Assembly (NCBI RefSeq): GCF_019112545.1
Contig: NW_025064885.1
Coordinates: 248,001 to 312,000 of the forward strand
Length of the DNA stretch: 64,000 nucleotides
Direction of reading: 5' to 3'
From: Guyanagaster necrorhizus
Taxonomy: Eukaryota; Basidiomycota; Agaricomycetes; Agaricales; Physalacriaceae
Below the pieces are notes generated by a model, which had not been told where the DNA came from, searched no databases, and saw only the letters and a program-made list of their open reading frames with translations. The position numbers and the translations under genes are program-made. Positions 23,972-34,655 of this stretch are shown here, piece after piece (the stretch's first letter is position 1; each line of letters begins with the position of its first letter).

Positions 23972-25450
23972 CTACCCTGATTTCTGTCTTTGTTCCCTGG
24001 TGAACTCTAGTGCCTTGTACTTCAAGGGATACATTGACTCCCTCTGCTTTGTTCTCTCGTCGCTCCATTCCGGTAAAATATCCTTCAACTCAGGTCTAAC
24101 TTTGATAATATCCTCCTTGAGTCCGGAACAAAACTCCTGCTCAAAGGCCCCCAAAATACCCCACCCAAGTAGTGATGTAGGATCTGTGAGGTCTTCGAGC
24201 GCCTTATCGAATGACGCTAATCTCGCCTTCTCAAACTCTAGTCTACCTTCAGCGGTCTCGGGATAGGCAATCTCCCCACCCCAGGCGAGAGAGAGCCACG
24301 TACTGCTGAGATCACTGATGGTGAATGGCGTATAGCACATCATAGCAAGGACAAAAGCAAGCGTTGGATTATGGGCGTAGAGAATATAGCGATGGAGGCC
24401 AGGAATACGATGGGGCTTGATTTCTTCTGTCATGAGCGGCGTCACTTGCTTGGTCGTTGGGTCCAGAACATGCACGAAAGATGGTATTGGCCTGTAACCC
24501 GTGCCGACGAGTACAATGTCTATGTCTTCGATAGTGGTACCATCCTTCAGTGTCGCGGTTATCTTGTTCGTGGAGACATCTAGCGCGTACTTGACGACCG
24601 GGGCAACATCGACGATACGCGGATCAGGCAGACTTGGAAATGTCGGAAGGGCTGGTCGACGGATGCTTCTGTACACGGGTTCCTTTGCGACCCAAGCTAG
24701 ATGTGAAGCCATGTCGTTCGCTGAGTTGGCATTACCGATGACAAGTGCACGCTATAAAGTCATAAGACTTTGATACAAACCGCAACGGAGCCTTTTTACC
24801 TTGCCTGCATAAGGTTCGGATCCTCTATACCACTTGGCATGGATCGCAAGCCCTTTCTCCTTGAGTGCTTCAAGCCCCTCCGTGCTTGGCCAAGTTGGAT
24901 TATCATACCATCCAACAGTGACAACCATAGCGTCCCAGATCTCGGTCCGCTGCTCGCCTCCATCGTTCCAGTCATTAAACGCGACTTTCCAACCAGCATT
25001 ATCAGGAAGTTCATCGACGCGAGTAACCTCATGGTTCAATCGGATGGCCCTGTTCTTTAGATACGGCTCAGCAAACGCCCGAAGGTAATCGTGGGTCTCT
25101 ACAAGTGTCGGGAAGGGTTGATCTGGCGTAGATGGTGGCTCAGGGAATGGGAACTGGGAAAAAGAAAGGTATTGAGGCAAGACGTTGCCAACAAGTCCCG
25201 AGTACGAAGGTGATGGCCATCGAGGCTTGATGTCACCTTCCTGGGGATCGTCAAGGTACCTGGAAGTACTCTATCAGTCAGTAACACATCGTTGAAAAGG
25301 TATAACACACCAAACACCTCCAACATCGTCACGTCGTTCCAGGAGTTCTACTTTATCGAACTGACCTCGCTCAGTCAAGCTACGAAGAGTAGCTAATCCC
25401 GCTGGGCCACCGCCAATAACGATAATCCGCTTTGGAGAAGGAAAAGTCAT
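23972..25450 (-). CDS. Flavin-containing monooxygenase
   Basis: Three exons, with introns of 51 bases (GTGTGT donor, after residue 45) and 48 bases, give 459 residues. The N-terminus has the FAD-binding Rossmann motif GGGPAGLATL. A conserved block WPSPSYSGLVGNVLPQYLSFS follows, as in fungal FMO-like proteins. A second nucleotide motif GNANSANDMA binds NADPH, and the linker LAIHAKWYRG matches the FMO-identifying His-containing motif. The late ATG-type signature VLVGTGYRPIPSF closes the pyridine-nucleotide domain. FMOs oxidise soft nucleophiles such as thiols and amines; fungal members act on cysteine/glutathione or in secondary metabolism. No membrane anchor is visible. The specific substrate cannot be read from the sequence. 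Confidence 0.9.
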
Positions 25451-25769
25451 GGCAGAGAAGCAAGCTGGCCGCCATCACTATATAATGACGAAAGTGCAGT
25501 CCTTTTTTGTACGTGCTACGGATGTCGTAATCTAGGCGCAACGATGTTCGACATGGCGTATTGTTTGTCTGGGCCATTAATTTCGACAATCATTAGTCTT
25601 GGATAGAGATAGAAAGGTTGTCTGTCGTCCGAATGTTTTTTGGATTCAAAATGTTGAGCAACTATTTGGTAACGCCGTGTCCTCAATTTGCAAGATCGGT
25701 CTTGTTGAATACTCATACACAGTAGACAAGTAGGATAAATGAGAGACAAAAAGCAAACGACCAAGCCGG

Positions 25770-27021
25770 CTATTCACGGCTTCGACTTCGACTCCCTGAT
25801 GACTGGGAACTAACAGACATCGACGAACCACTTGAGGCAGAACGACCGCGACCCCGTCGAGGCTGATCTTCAGAATGCAGCCTTCGTCCCCTCTCTGCCC
25901 TTGGATCACCTTCAAAAGGAGGCCCCCTTCTGTCTCTTGGCCTATACGGCGGCGAATGGGATGCAGAACGTCCTCTACGACGGGAAGGAGGGCTTACATC
26001 GCGCTGACGAGGCGGAGTAGGAGGCGGAGAGCGACGGGGGGGTGAAGGCGAGCGTCTGCGACGAGGTGGAGACGGAGAGCGCGACAGAGACGATGATCGC
26101 GAACGTGACCGTGAACGCGAATCGTATCGTCGACGGGGAGGAGACACTGACCTTGAATCATGGCGAGGTCGTCGAAGAGGTGAAGGGCGACGACGAGGGC
26201 TTCGACTCCGACTGCGTCTGTCTGAACCACGATTGTCGCGGTAGGGTCGATCTCTTGGAGGAGGCAGAGGCGGTGGAGGCATGCCACGATCTTTGCGCCT
26301 CGTGGCGTTCTCTTCTCTCTCCCGTCGAATCCTGTCCTCTTCTCTTCGTCGCAGTCGATCGCGTTCCCTCTTCTCGGCCTCCCATTTAGCCTTTTGCTCC
26401 AACATCTGTTCCCGCTCTTCCTCTTTTCTGCGATCTCTCTCTTCTCGTTCAACTTGCCGCTTCACCTTGAGCTCTTCTTGCTTCTCTCGGTCAAAAGCAT
26501 CCCCTTCGCTGTAGTTGCTACTGGTACCGAAAGCGCGTGCCATTTTGGCAAGCTCAGTTTTTTTAGCCGCAGCCATACCATGAGTGTCGGTTGGTTTAAG
26601 CTTTTTGGGCGCCATGCTCGATAAGTTCGCTAGAAGCTTTCCACGAAGGGCGGCAACTTTTTCTTCTATCTCTGTCTCGTCAGCACTGCGTGAGAGGTGT
26701 GAGACAATGCAGGTGACGGTACGTGAGTTGGAACTCACCCGTTATCCTCCAGCTCGAGCTGCAAGGTCAGACATTCAACCTCAACCTTTCGTTTCCTCTC
26801 ATGTTCCAGAATGCCTTCGTCCGGTTCACGATGCTTGGGCGGTGCTGCATCCCAAGCGTTTGCACGATCCTGAGCTGGTTGATACGACCTCAATGTCGAA
26901 AGGTTGCGGACAACATAGCCATTTGTTCCACTACAAAAGAGTCAGGAAAGTATATATGATGCGTATCTATCGGACATGCGTACCTTCCCCGAGGTGTAGT
27001 AAGACCAATACCATTGTACAT
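25770..27021 (-). CDS. CWC21: Cwf21/SRRM2-like spliceosomal protein with RS tail
   Basis: The start is MYNGIGLTTPRGR at 27021, the near-invariant N-terminus of Cwc21/Cwf21/SRm300, spliced to SGTNGYVVRNLSTLR and the short cwf21 helix (EILEHERKRKVEVECLTLQLELEDNG). The last exon (about 26690-25770) has a highly charged Glu/Arg coiled segment followed by a long tract of Arg-Ser, Arg-Pro and Ser-Pro repeats. In yeast Cwc21 contacts Prp8 and Snu114 at the catalytic centre of the spliceosome; the RS tail is characteristic of the SRRM2 side of the family and is a target of SR-protein kinases. The high content of charged residues creates long antisense open frames that are not genes. Confidence 0.93.
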
Positions 27022-27328
27022 GGTGGTGAGGCGGTAAGAGTTGGCGGAGTTTTTGGTGCCGACACGGGACGTGGCCGGCACATGGCAATTCCCCTTATGG
27101 ACTATTTACCCCTTTTTGACTACATTGCCATGACGTTCATCGACGGCATGGATGGACAAAAGCCGAGCAGTGCAACGCGTGTTCCCATCTTAGTTTTCCT
27201 TCACCACGTCGTCGAGCTCTCTGTTCAGTCTGCCTCGTGCGCTGTCTGTAATGAACGCGTCACTCAATCCTTCCGCACTGTCGTCCTTGCCACCTGCAAA
27301 TGAGATTCCGTCTGCATTCTCAGCAAGC
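27022..27328. promoter_or_regulatory. Divergent promoter, CWC21 / alpha-beta hydrolase
   Basis: The 307 bases between the start codons of two outward-facing genes. No clear TATA box or repeat is visible. The bidirectional role is inferred from position. Confidence 0.4.
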
Positions 27329-28792
27329 ATGAAACAATGGTCAGTCCGCCTGGGGGCACCTCTATAATAAGTGTATTCACACCCGTCATTTTCAGGTGGG
27401 CAGCAGGGGAGAAGCAAAGTGCTATCAGCGAGGAACGGCTACTAAGGTCAGTCGTCTACCAAGGCCGCGATAACATTCAAGTTCTCATCTCCATTCACCT
27501 AAATAGGCGGCTGCCTTTCTTCCGCAAAGATGCATCAACTTCGGTAGATGGTCCAGTGGTGGCTCATAGCTCCAGGGTCGAGCTGTCCACCCCCAAACAC
27601 TTTGTCAATACCTTCTCTATAGCACCAACCTCTCCATCACCAACGGCACCGCCGCCCACAGTTCTTCTTCACGGATACGGCGCCGGTCTAGGGTTCTTCT
27701 TTCATAATTTCCCGCCACTTGCCGACTGGGCTGGAAGGCGGGGAAGTCCTGTCTATGCACTCGACTGGCTAGGCATGGGTCGCTCTGCTCGCGTGCCTTT
27801 CACGGTCAAGGCTTCTCGCAAGGACATTCCAGGGCGAGTCAAGGAGGCCGAGTCTTTTTTCATTGACTCTCTGGAGGACTGGCGACAGAAGATGGGCCTA
27901 GAAAAGATGACCCTTGTCGGTCATTCTCTTGGTGCATACTTTACTGTCGTCTACGCGCTCAAATATCCCACGCGAGTCAACAAACTAATTCTGTTGTCGC
28001 CTGCCGGTATACCTCGCGGACCTGATTATTCTGTTCCCTCGCAAGAGTTGGAACCTTCGGAAGCGCATGGACCTGGTGGGTCGGCAGAACCAGCCACGAG
28101 ACAGAAGGTTCAAGAAATTGAATCTCAACAGCGGAGGGTCAAAGCCCAAGAGAGCCGAACTAGAAAGCTTTTCACTTATCTGTGGGAAGAAGGATGGAGT
28201 CCATTCCAGGTCGTCCGATCGACTATGTTTTGGGGACCGTTGATAGTTGGCAAGGTTGGTTTTCATCTATCAATAGCATCCCTTCCCGGCATCGATATAT
28301 CTATTCCTCGTAGTACTCGTCGCGACGATTCACAGGCTTGACGCCCGAGGAAACGCGTGACATGCACGATTATATTCTCAACATCACTCTGGCCAAGGGC
28401 TCTGGGGAGTACTGTATATCTCATATTCTCGCTCCTGGCGCATACGCCAGAATGCCTATCGTCGATCGAATCTCTGCCCTCAAGATTCCGGTAACTTTTG
28501 TCTGTGAGTAAATGCCGTGGTTTAAGCCAACCGAGCATGACTGAATTTGGCCAGATGGCGACCATGATTGGATGGACCCAGAAGGAGGCCAAGAGTCTGT
28601 CGAACGACTACGCCAGTCCGGTAATGGCCAAGGACGAATGTACATCGTCAACAATGCCGGCCACCACGGTGAGTGTTCTCGATCTCTGATGGTGCCCTCT
28701 TTTACGGGCGAACAGTTTATCTTGACAACGCCAAACTTGTTAACGACCTGCTGCTTAAAGAGTTGGATCGCCAGCCCCCGATGCATCCATAA
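27329..28792 (+). CDS. Alpha/beta hydrolase, ABHD4/5-Cld1 type
   Basis: Six exons (27329-27339, 27396-27446, 27507-28254, 28314-28503, 28555-28668, 28716-28792) give 396 residues. The first coding exon is only 11 bases. The fold has all expected elements: the oxyanion strand LLHGYGAGLGFFFHNF, the nucleophile elbow LVGHSLGAY, a helical cap of about 90 residues between them and the last strands, the acid strand region VTFVYGDHDWMD and the catalytic His in AGHHVYLDN. The pattern GHHxYLDN and the N-terminal layout match the CGI-58/ABHD4-5 and yeast Cld1/Ict1 group, which deacylate cardiolipin or transfer acyl groups to lysophosphatidic acid. Localisation is not clear, as the N-terminus is not a strong presequence. 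Confidence 0.9.
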
Positions 28793-28984
28793 ATATTTTT
28801 GTCGCTTTTCGGACGCACAAGATTAGAACTATATAGAATTTTGTATACCTTTTTATTATTTAACATCTAATTTGATTAGCCTTTCTGACTGAGTCACCGA
28901 TCATTGAGGCGCAGCCACACAGCCACACATACAGGCTCCGCTTTTATAAAGCTTGTGTCGTCCATTAGAGGCAAGTAAATTTTC

Positions 28985-29030
28985 CTCAACCACCACCACC
29001 ACAACAACAACAACACACTCCCACTGAACA
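28985..29030 (+). repeat. CCA/ACA trinucleotide tract in 5' leader
   Basis: A run of CCACCACCACC followed by ACAACAACAACA lies just upstream of the ATG at 29035. Unstructured CAA-rich leaders favour efficient ribosome scanning in fungi. Most likely leader sequence, not a mobile repeat. Confidence 0.5.
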
Positions 29031-29034
29031 CGCA

Positions 29035-29727
29035 ATGGCGAAATCACTTCGATCCAAGAGCAAACGGAACTTCCGCTCAAAGAAAAGAGAAGATGGAATT
29101 TATGCAGCTACAGAAGCTGCTCGCCTGCATCGGCTTAATGCTAAACTGATGGCTGTCGTGTCAAAGGACAACGATGGGGACGTTCCCCTAGCAGATGCTG
29201 AGGGAGAGGTAGAAGACTCAACAGGTTGGTCATCACCTTGGCTAGCGACTTTTGGTCTTCTGGATGCAATGGATATCACTGCGGACACCATGCACTCGCT
29301 GCAGCATGGGTCTGCCGTCAGACTGCCTCGACGTCGTCGTGCGAGAAAGGCGGTAACATCATCATTTTGAAAGGCTCTTTGATCTCATTCGATTTATCTG
29401 TTTTCGAATGACGATCATTGATAGTTCTTTTCACAGTGCCACAGGACATGCAGGACAATTATAACCCTCTACAAGGTTCGCCCTGGAGTATTCCATCATT
29501 TCCGCATCCCATTTACACATCATTTATTTCCACCGCCAGAACCTATGGAAGTGGATACCCTAGGCGCCGTTGCTACCCGTATATCAACCCATGGACGGAG
29601 AGGTTCGCGGAGGGAAGAATGGAGACTCTCGAAGGGTCTTTCGTCTCGGCCAAAGTCGAAAGGCATGAATCGTCAAGGAGGACTAGCTGCTGTTCGGAGG
29701 CCAGGCCGGTCAAAGCGGAGGCGGTAG
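29035..29727 (+). CDS. DUF2423 nucleolar-type basic protein
   Basis: The N-terminus, beginning MAKSLRSKSKRNFRSKKRE, and the C-terminal tail RREEWRLSKGLSSRPKSKGMNRQGG...SKRRR are the two conserved ends of this fungal family (yeast YBL028C-like), which is found in the nucleolus and linked to ribosome assembly. A consistent three-exon model is 29035-29224, 29437-29475 and 29540-29727, giving 138 residues. The first intron would be 212 bases with a weak GTTGGT donor, four times the local norm, and its first 145 bases stay open in frame. So an alternative or extra exon may exist there. The two ends are firm; the middle is uncertain. Confidence 0.75.
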
Positions 29728-29914
29728 TATATGTAAACGCACTTTATTTATCATTTATGGGCTTCCAATTAGAAAAACTCCTTTCAGTCTGAGATAATTA
29801 TCTGCATCCAAGAGCTAAAAGAATCAAATTCATATATCAAAATGCAGGATTACTATATTATGAGGAAGAACCGCGTATACGAAAGGAAGATGTCGCAAGT
29901 CTGTATCATACAGC

Positions 29915-31768
29915 TTATCGCGCTCGTAAGTCAGTGATTGACGTGACTCCCTCCTGATCCCCTTTCATGCCATTATAAGACTCTGAACCCGCCTCGAGGT
30001 CAAGGGAGTTTTGGGTATCCTGACTCTTACGATATTGACCGCGTCTACAACAGTGGTAATCAGTGACATCAGGGCAAAGAGCAGCCACTTACGGGTATTC
30101 ATGCATGGTAAAGTGTTCCGTCGTAACATGAACTTCCGGCCTCGTTGAAGGCGGAGCTGCCACAGAGACCGCGAACGCTGCAGGAACAGGAGCACGGGGC
30201 GGAGGATTGCTACTAGACATGCCCGACAATGAGTGGACATACACATCGTGTGAGTGGAAATCCAGTAGACGCATTACAGCACGACCGGAAGCAATGGACC
30301 TGAGGTACACCAGGAGTCAGGCCTCAGATTCAGTTCCGAAAGAGGTAAGTTATTGCACGTACGACACTAAAGCAGCTGGCACCTTGGACGTATGTTTAGA
30401 ACAGAGGGGAACGTCAATTGAATGACACTCACTGTCGCGATCCTAAGGAAAAGATGGAAATCATTAGAATGTGATTATTATATAAATGCGAGAGAATCTT
30501 ACACATTCATGGGTACTATGGGTAGGACTGTGAGCATCAACGTTCCAAAAGAAAGATTAGAATCTTACTGTTCAAGTTGAGAATGTTCAGCACCTAAAAT
30601 ACAATTAACTCCAAGTTCTATTTAGCATACAGAGTACGTACCGCAGGGATACAATTACAGGAAAACGTCACCAAGAAGTAAACAAGACCGTCGTTGAAGA
30701 GCAGCTTCCATAGGTCCGTGCGGGCGGTATGTTTGGAGATCAGAGCCACGGCTGTGAAACAAAGAATAACAAAATCAAAACCCATGGCTATGTCGCTTGT
30801 CAGTGAATGCATGATGACACGGAAGGGTTAGCTCTCACTGAAAAAGAAAGTTACGTTAAGTATACCAGGACTGGTTTGCACTACGACGCAAGCGCTAGCG
30901 GTCTCTTCCCAAGCTGCATGAACAATGAACATCGTGCGATAAAGAAGTCCCCAATGCGCGGCGCAGAGAAGTGACAGTGGAATTACAACGCTCTTGCGGC
31001 GCTCCCATAAAGCCATTCTGCGGTCTCATCAGTGCCTGCAGCTCATCTCAAAGACAGTACTTACGTGCGGAGCATAAGGGACGTTGAAGCGCATAAGATA
31101 GTCATGTTGCCAGCCCACTATCAAAATATCAGCCCGACAGGAACTCCATGCGATCGTATGGGGACATGCACACCCCGTTGAATGTATACAAGGCCTGAGA
31201 AGGAAACTGTCACAATGACAGTAAGAGAAAAATGATTAGTAAAGTTGCTCACATTGCAATTGATCTGAAGAGACATTGTTGCGTCAGTTAAGACTGTCGA
31301 AGAGGAAGACAATTTATTCTACCTGGGTTGTAACGGACAGGGAGATAATGCTGTGGGAAGCCGTTAGAATCCTCTACTATGGCTTCGCATCAGAACAGCT
31401 CACAGTCCAATGAAGGCTAATAGGATACAGTAGCGAGATAGAAAGAAAAAGACTGACGAATAAAACAGTCGTTTAAATACAGCAAGAAATGCGAAGCACA
31501 TACTCTGTCATACCGGGACGCCACCGTTAAAAAAATGCATGGAAGGAGAAACGTTGGACTCACCAGAGGCCATCGGAACTGACGACGACGTGTAATCAAC
31601 GACCACTCGAAACCGCAAGTGGTAAAAAGCTCCCAGAGACAGACGCCGAAAATAGCGAATATAAGCCGTTGGAAGACAACTATCATAGCTTAGAGAATAC
31701 GGGAAAGATAATGGATGGAACATACGGCTATCTTTCGCGATCTCGGTAGGGTCCGACCAATTGACCAT
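29915..31768 (-). CDS. Fungal seven-TM membrane protein, lineage-specific family
   Basis: A minus-strand gene with about nine small exons, starting MVNWSDPTEIAKDS at 31768. The exons encode successive hydrophobic helices: LWELFTTCGFEWSLITRRRQFRWPL (first cytosolic loop), a helix near 31400, an extracellular-type loop with CNALYTF and CMSPYDR, helices at 31010-30830 and 30810-30620, the block WKLLFNDGLVYFLVTFSCNCIPA, and a final helix. The soluble tail is Pro/Ala-rich and ends SITDLRAR at 29915. The WEF-type first loop and the GLVYFLVTF motif recur in large mushroom families of GPCR-like proteins of unknown ligand. No function is proven. Exon limits between 31560 and 31030 are approximate. Confidence 0.75.
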
Positions 31769-32668
31769 CGTGAGGCACACTTATGACGCGTCAGAAGATT
31801 AAAGTGCAGTGCAGACAATGACAATGGGACGCGAGCTCACCAAGAAAATACGAAAAGAAGGAATAAAGAGGACAAAATGCGAATTCGCCTGGTCACACTC
31901 CCTGCAACCGATGCTGGCCTTAAGTAGTGACTGCTTACAAGACAACCGATCTGAGCTGGACCGCTTCTTGGATAGTCAACCTGGAGAGACTAAGCCTATT
32001 TGAATCTACGTTCATTCATAAAAAGACGTATTCGAAACAAGGCACACCACTTGTTTTAAATCAACCCATTTCCAGAATCCTGAGATACGTGCAAAAGAAA
32101 GTATCCCTGTTACATAACATGCAAAATAAGCACTTGTTTAATGTATCTTGAGAGATAAAATAGGGATTCATGTTCCTGGGCCGATCGTGACCTTTAACCT
32201 TTGCAGACAGAAAATGGAGAACAACTAGAATGCAGCTCGGTCATCGGTGCAGAGACATACGGTTCAACGAGACGTGTAACAGGTTATGCCGTGTATGTTC
32301 GGGATCTGCTGCTGATCTGGTTTGTTGGGCGACGGGGGAAAAGACGGAGAAGCTAAATGGTTCCTGATCAGATGCACCTGCATCAATCCGCTCTTGAATT
32401 TAGTGAATTTACGTCCCTTCGTATATCAAACTTCGAGGGATACGATGCCAACACGAGAGATGCACGAAGAGAAGTTCGAGAATTGGAAATGGAATCAAGC
32501 GTACTTCCGACGGCTTGGGAAGCATTTCAAGGTGGAATGTTCACGCAACCAACGTTTGAGAGGAAATGCATTGTGATCATACGCAAAGATAGGATGGGAA
32601 TTATCGAAAGGACTGAGGGCGATGCCAAGACCAAGAAAGAAACATTCAGGACCTGGGAACATCTGTCA
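31769..32668. other. 900-base gene-poor stretch
   Basis: This holds the promoter of the seven-TM gene and the 3' flank of the WKF gene. An ATG-started frame at 32357-32674 (105 codons) is present but shows no recognisable domain and overlaps the WKF stop; I do not call it. No repeat or RNA gene is visible. Confidence 0.4.
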
Positions 32669-33483
32669 TTATGAAGTAGCCTCCAGAACACTGAGGATCG
32701 CTCTGGCACGTAGCTCTTTGAGTTTAGGTTCTGGGTCCGCCTGCCCACTGGTGCCCTGTGGTTCATCATTGGATACGGCTTCTCCAGCCTCGGTGACGTG
32801 AGAGCGACACGTGTTAACGAGGTTCTGAATGGCCAGTCAGCAATGATGTATGTCCTGACATAAGAGTCAAGGAAAAATAAGACTCACTTCTCTCGCTCTA
32901 CCCTGAACGCCTGCAAGGTACTTTGCAACCAGTGGCAGGTGAGGATCCGGGACCTGTAGAAAACGCCATTTACTCAATATTTTAATGCAGGAAGGAAGCG
33001 TAGAGAGACTGACGGCAGTAGGAGACCATATGTTACGTAGGAGCCAATTCTGTCTTGCTTTGTGGAATTTCCAGTGTTTAGGACGGTGAAATTGCGTGAA
33101 CGCATATTCGAGTGCTTCAGATGGCAGCAGTTAGGCGTAATTCGATCCATGGTAGGAATAGAGTACCCACCTCTTCGGGCTTGTTCCGACAGTAATGAAT
33201 CCTCCGATGGATCTGGAAAGCCAGTTCTGTTTTTATGTTTCTTTTTCTTGGGCTGTAATTCTGCCTCGTCCATCACCGCTTCAGAATGCATTCGCTTCTT
33301 CGATTTTTTGACTGGCCGCGGCGACTTATTTTCGTCCTTCAAGTCACCTTGGATCACCTTTTCCACTTTCTCCGACTTCTTTTTCTGCTTTTTCTCCTTC
33401 TCGGATGGGGCTATTACCTGAGCATTATCCAAGGTTTCCTTGTTGTGTTCGTCGTGATTTTGCTTTGGTTTATCTGCGCCCAT
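32669..33483 (-). CDS. WKF-domain protein (C7orf50-like)
   Basis: Four exons (33483-33171, 33114-33014, 32953-32888, 32824-32669) give 211 residues. The first half is very Lys-rich with acidic patches, like nucleolar proteins. The second exon carries the domain signature ALEYAFTQFHRPKHWKFHKARQNWLLRNIW, with the WKF triplet itself, followed by the partner half VPDPHLPLVAKYLAGVQG. WKF proteins are associated with the nucleolus and pre-ribosomes in animals; function in fungi is not established. The Lys-rich tract could be a nucleolar localisation signal. It is head to head with ARL1. Confidence 0.88.
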
Positions 33484-33621
33484 TCGTAGCCCCGTACCGA
33501 TGAGGAGCGGCAAAGGTGAATTTGATATGGCACGTGGTCGTCCCGATTATGGACATTTCTAAGCAACAGGACTAGCACTAAGCAGGCCAGGCCTTTCATC
33601 CTTACTCTCACATTGCATCGC
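33484..33621. promoter_or_regulatory. Divergent promoter, WKF gene / ARL1
   Basis: The 138 bases between the start codons must hold both promoters. No obvious core element is visible. Confidence 0.4.
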
Positions 33622-34498
33622 ATGGGCCTCTCAATATCGTCTCTTTTCAACTCTCTTTCGTCGCTTGTACGGTGGAGCAAAGACCAAGATGTCCGGATAC
33701 TTATGCTAGGCCTGGATTCTGCTGGCAAGGTACCCCACGCGCCCTTTCTGTTTCCACCGCCAAACTGAGCCGATTTTTGTCAGACCACAATACTTTACCG
33801 TCTGCAGGTCACTTTCACCCTTCAATTCATGGCCTCAGTTCATTCATGATACTCCACAGATCGGCGAAGTTGTTTCAACGATACCAAGTCGGTTTTCCTT
33901 CACTGACAAATGACGTATGAACTAACGGCAGCCGAACTGAAGCAATTGGCTTCAATGTCGAGACTGTGCAGGTTGGCACGTTCAATACAAGACACTCTCA
34001 ATGATTTATAATTCTCTGCTAGTATAAAAACATCAAATTCCAGGTGTGGGACTTAGGGGGACAGTCGAGTATACGGTGAGATCGCACGACTACTGATCTT
34101 TGTCCCGTTGCTGATAGATCTAAGGCCATATTGGCGTTGCTATTTCCCTAATACCTCGGCAATAATATATGTCATTGACTCCGCAGACCATACGCGGCTG
34201 ACGACATCACGGACGGAGCTGTTGACTATGCTATCGGAGGAGGAACTAAAGGGCGTTCCTCTTCTGGTTTTCTGCAACAAACAGGATGTCGAGGGTGCCT
34301 TGAAGCCTGAGGATATAAGCGAGCAGCTGGGCCTGGCTGGTGGAGAAAAGTCACGACCATGGAGTGTCCGGGGTAGCTGTGCAACGAAGGGAGAAGGCTT
34401 AGAGGAAGGCTTAGATTGGTATGTGTTACGTCTCTAACGGCCTTACATCCTTCATTAATCCCATCATCAGGCTGGTTAATGTCATTCAAAAGAAATGA
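33622..34498 (+). CDS. ARL1: ARF-like small GTPase Arl1
   Basis: Seven exons (33622-33729, 33784-33807, 33860-33887, 33943-33971, 34023-34075, 34125-34418, 34471-34498) give 187 residues. Gly2 and Ser6 fit N-myristoylation. The GTPase motifs are complete: GLDSAGKTT (P-loop), PTIGFNVE (switch 1), WDLGGQSSIRPYWRCY (switch 2), and CNKQD for guanine recognition. The final SATKGEGLxxGLDWL motif is slightly altered to SCATKGEGLEEGLDWL. Sequence after switch 2 (RPYWRCYFPNTSAIIYVID) is that of Arl1, not Arf1 or Arl2/3. Arl1 recruits GRIP-domain golgins at the trans-Golgi. Three consecutive exons are only 24, 28 and 29 bases. Confidence 0.94.
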
Positions 34499-34655
34499 TG
34501 GTTGTGTGTACGTCCCATTGTCTTTTGCCAGCATGTCGTATAGCTTTCCATCGTTTTGCACTTTCATTTGAACACTCTTTCTGTGGGATATAAGCATTTA
34601 TAATTTAGTTATACCAGCCGTACTTGTATATTCATGAATTGAATGGGACGAAGCT

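Noticed and set aside
26584..27303. 239-codon plus-strand frame opposite CWC21
   Set aside because: Antisense to confirmed CWC21 exons and the shared promoter; no family resemblance.
32357..32674. 105-codon plus-strand frame beside the WKF gene
   Set aside because: No domain, no clear promoter, and it overlaps the stop of the WKF gene on the other strand.
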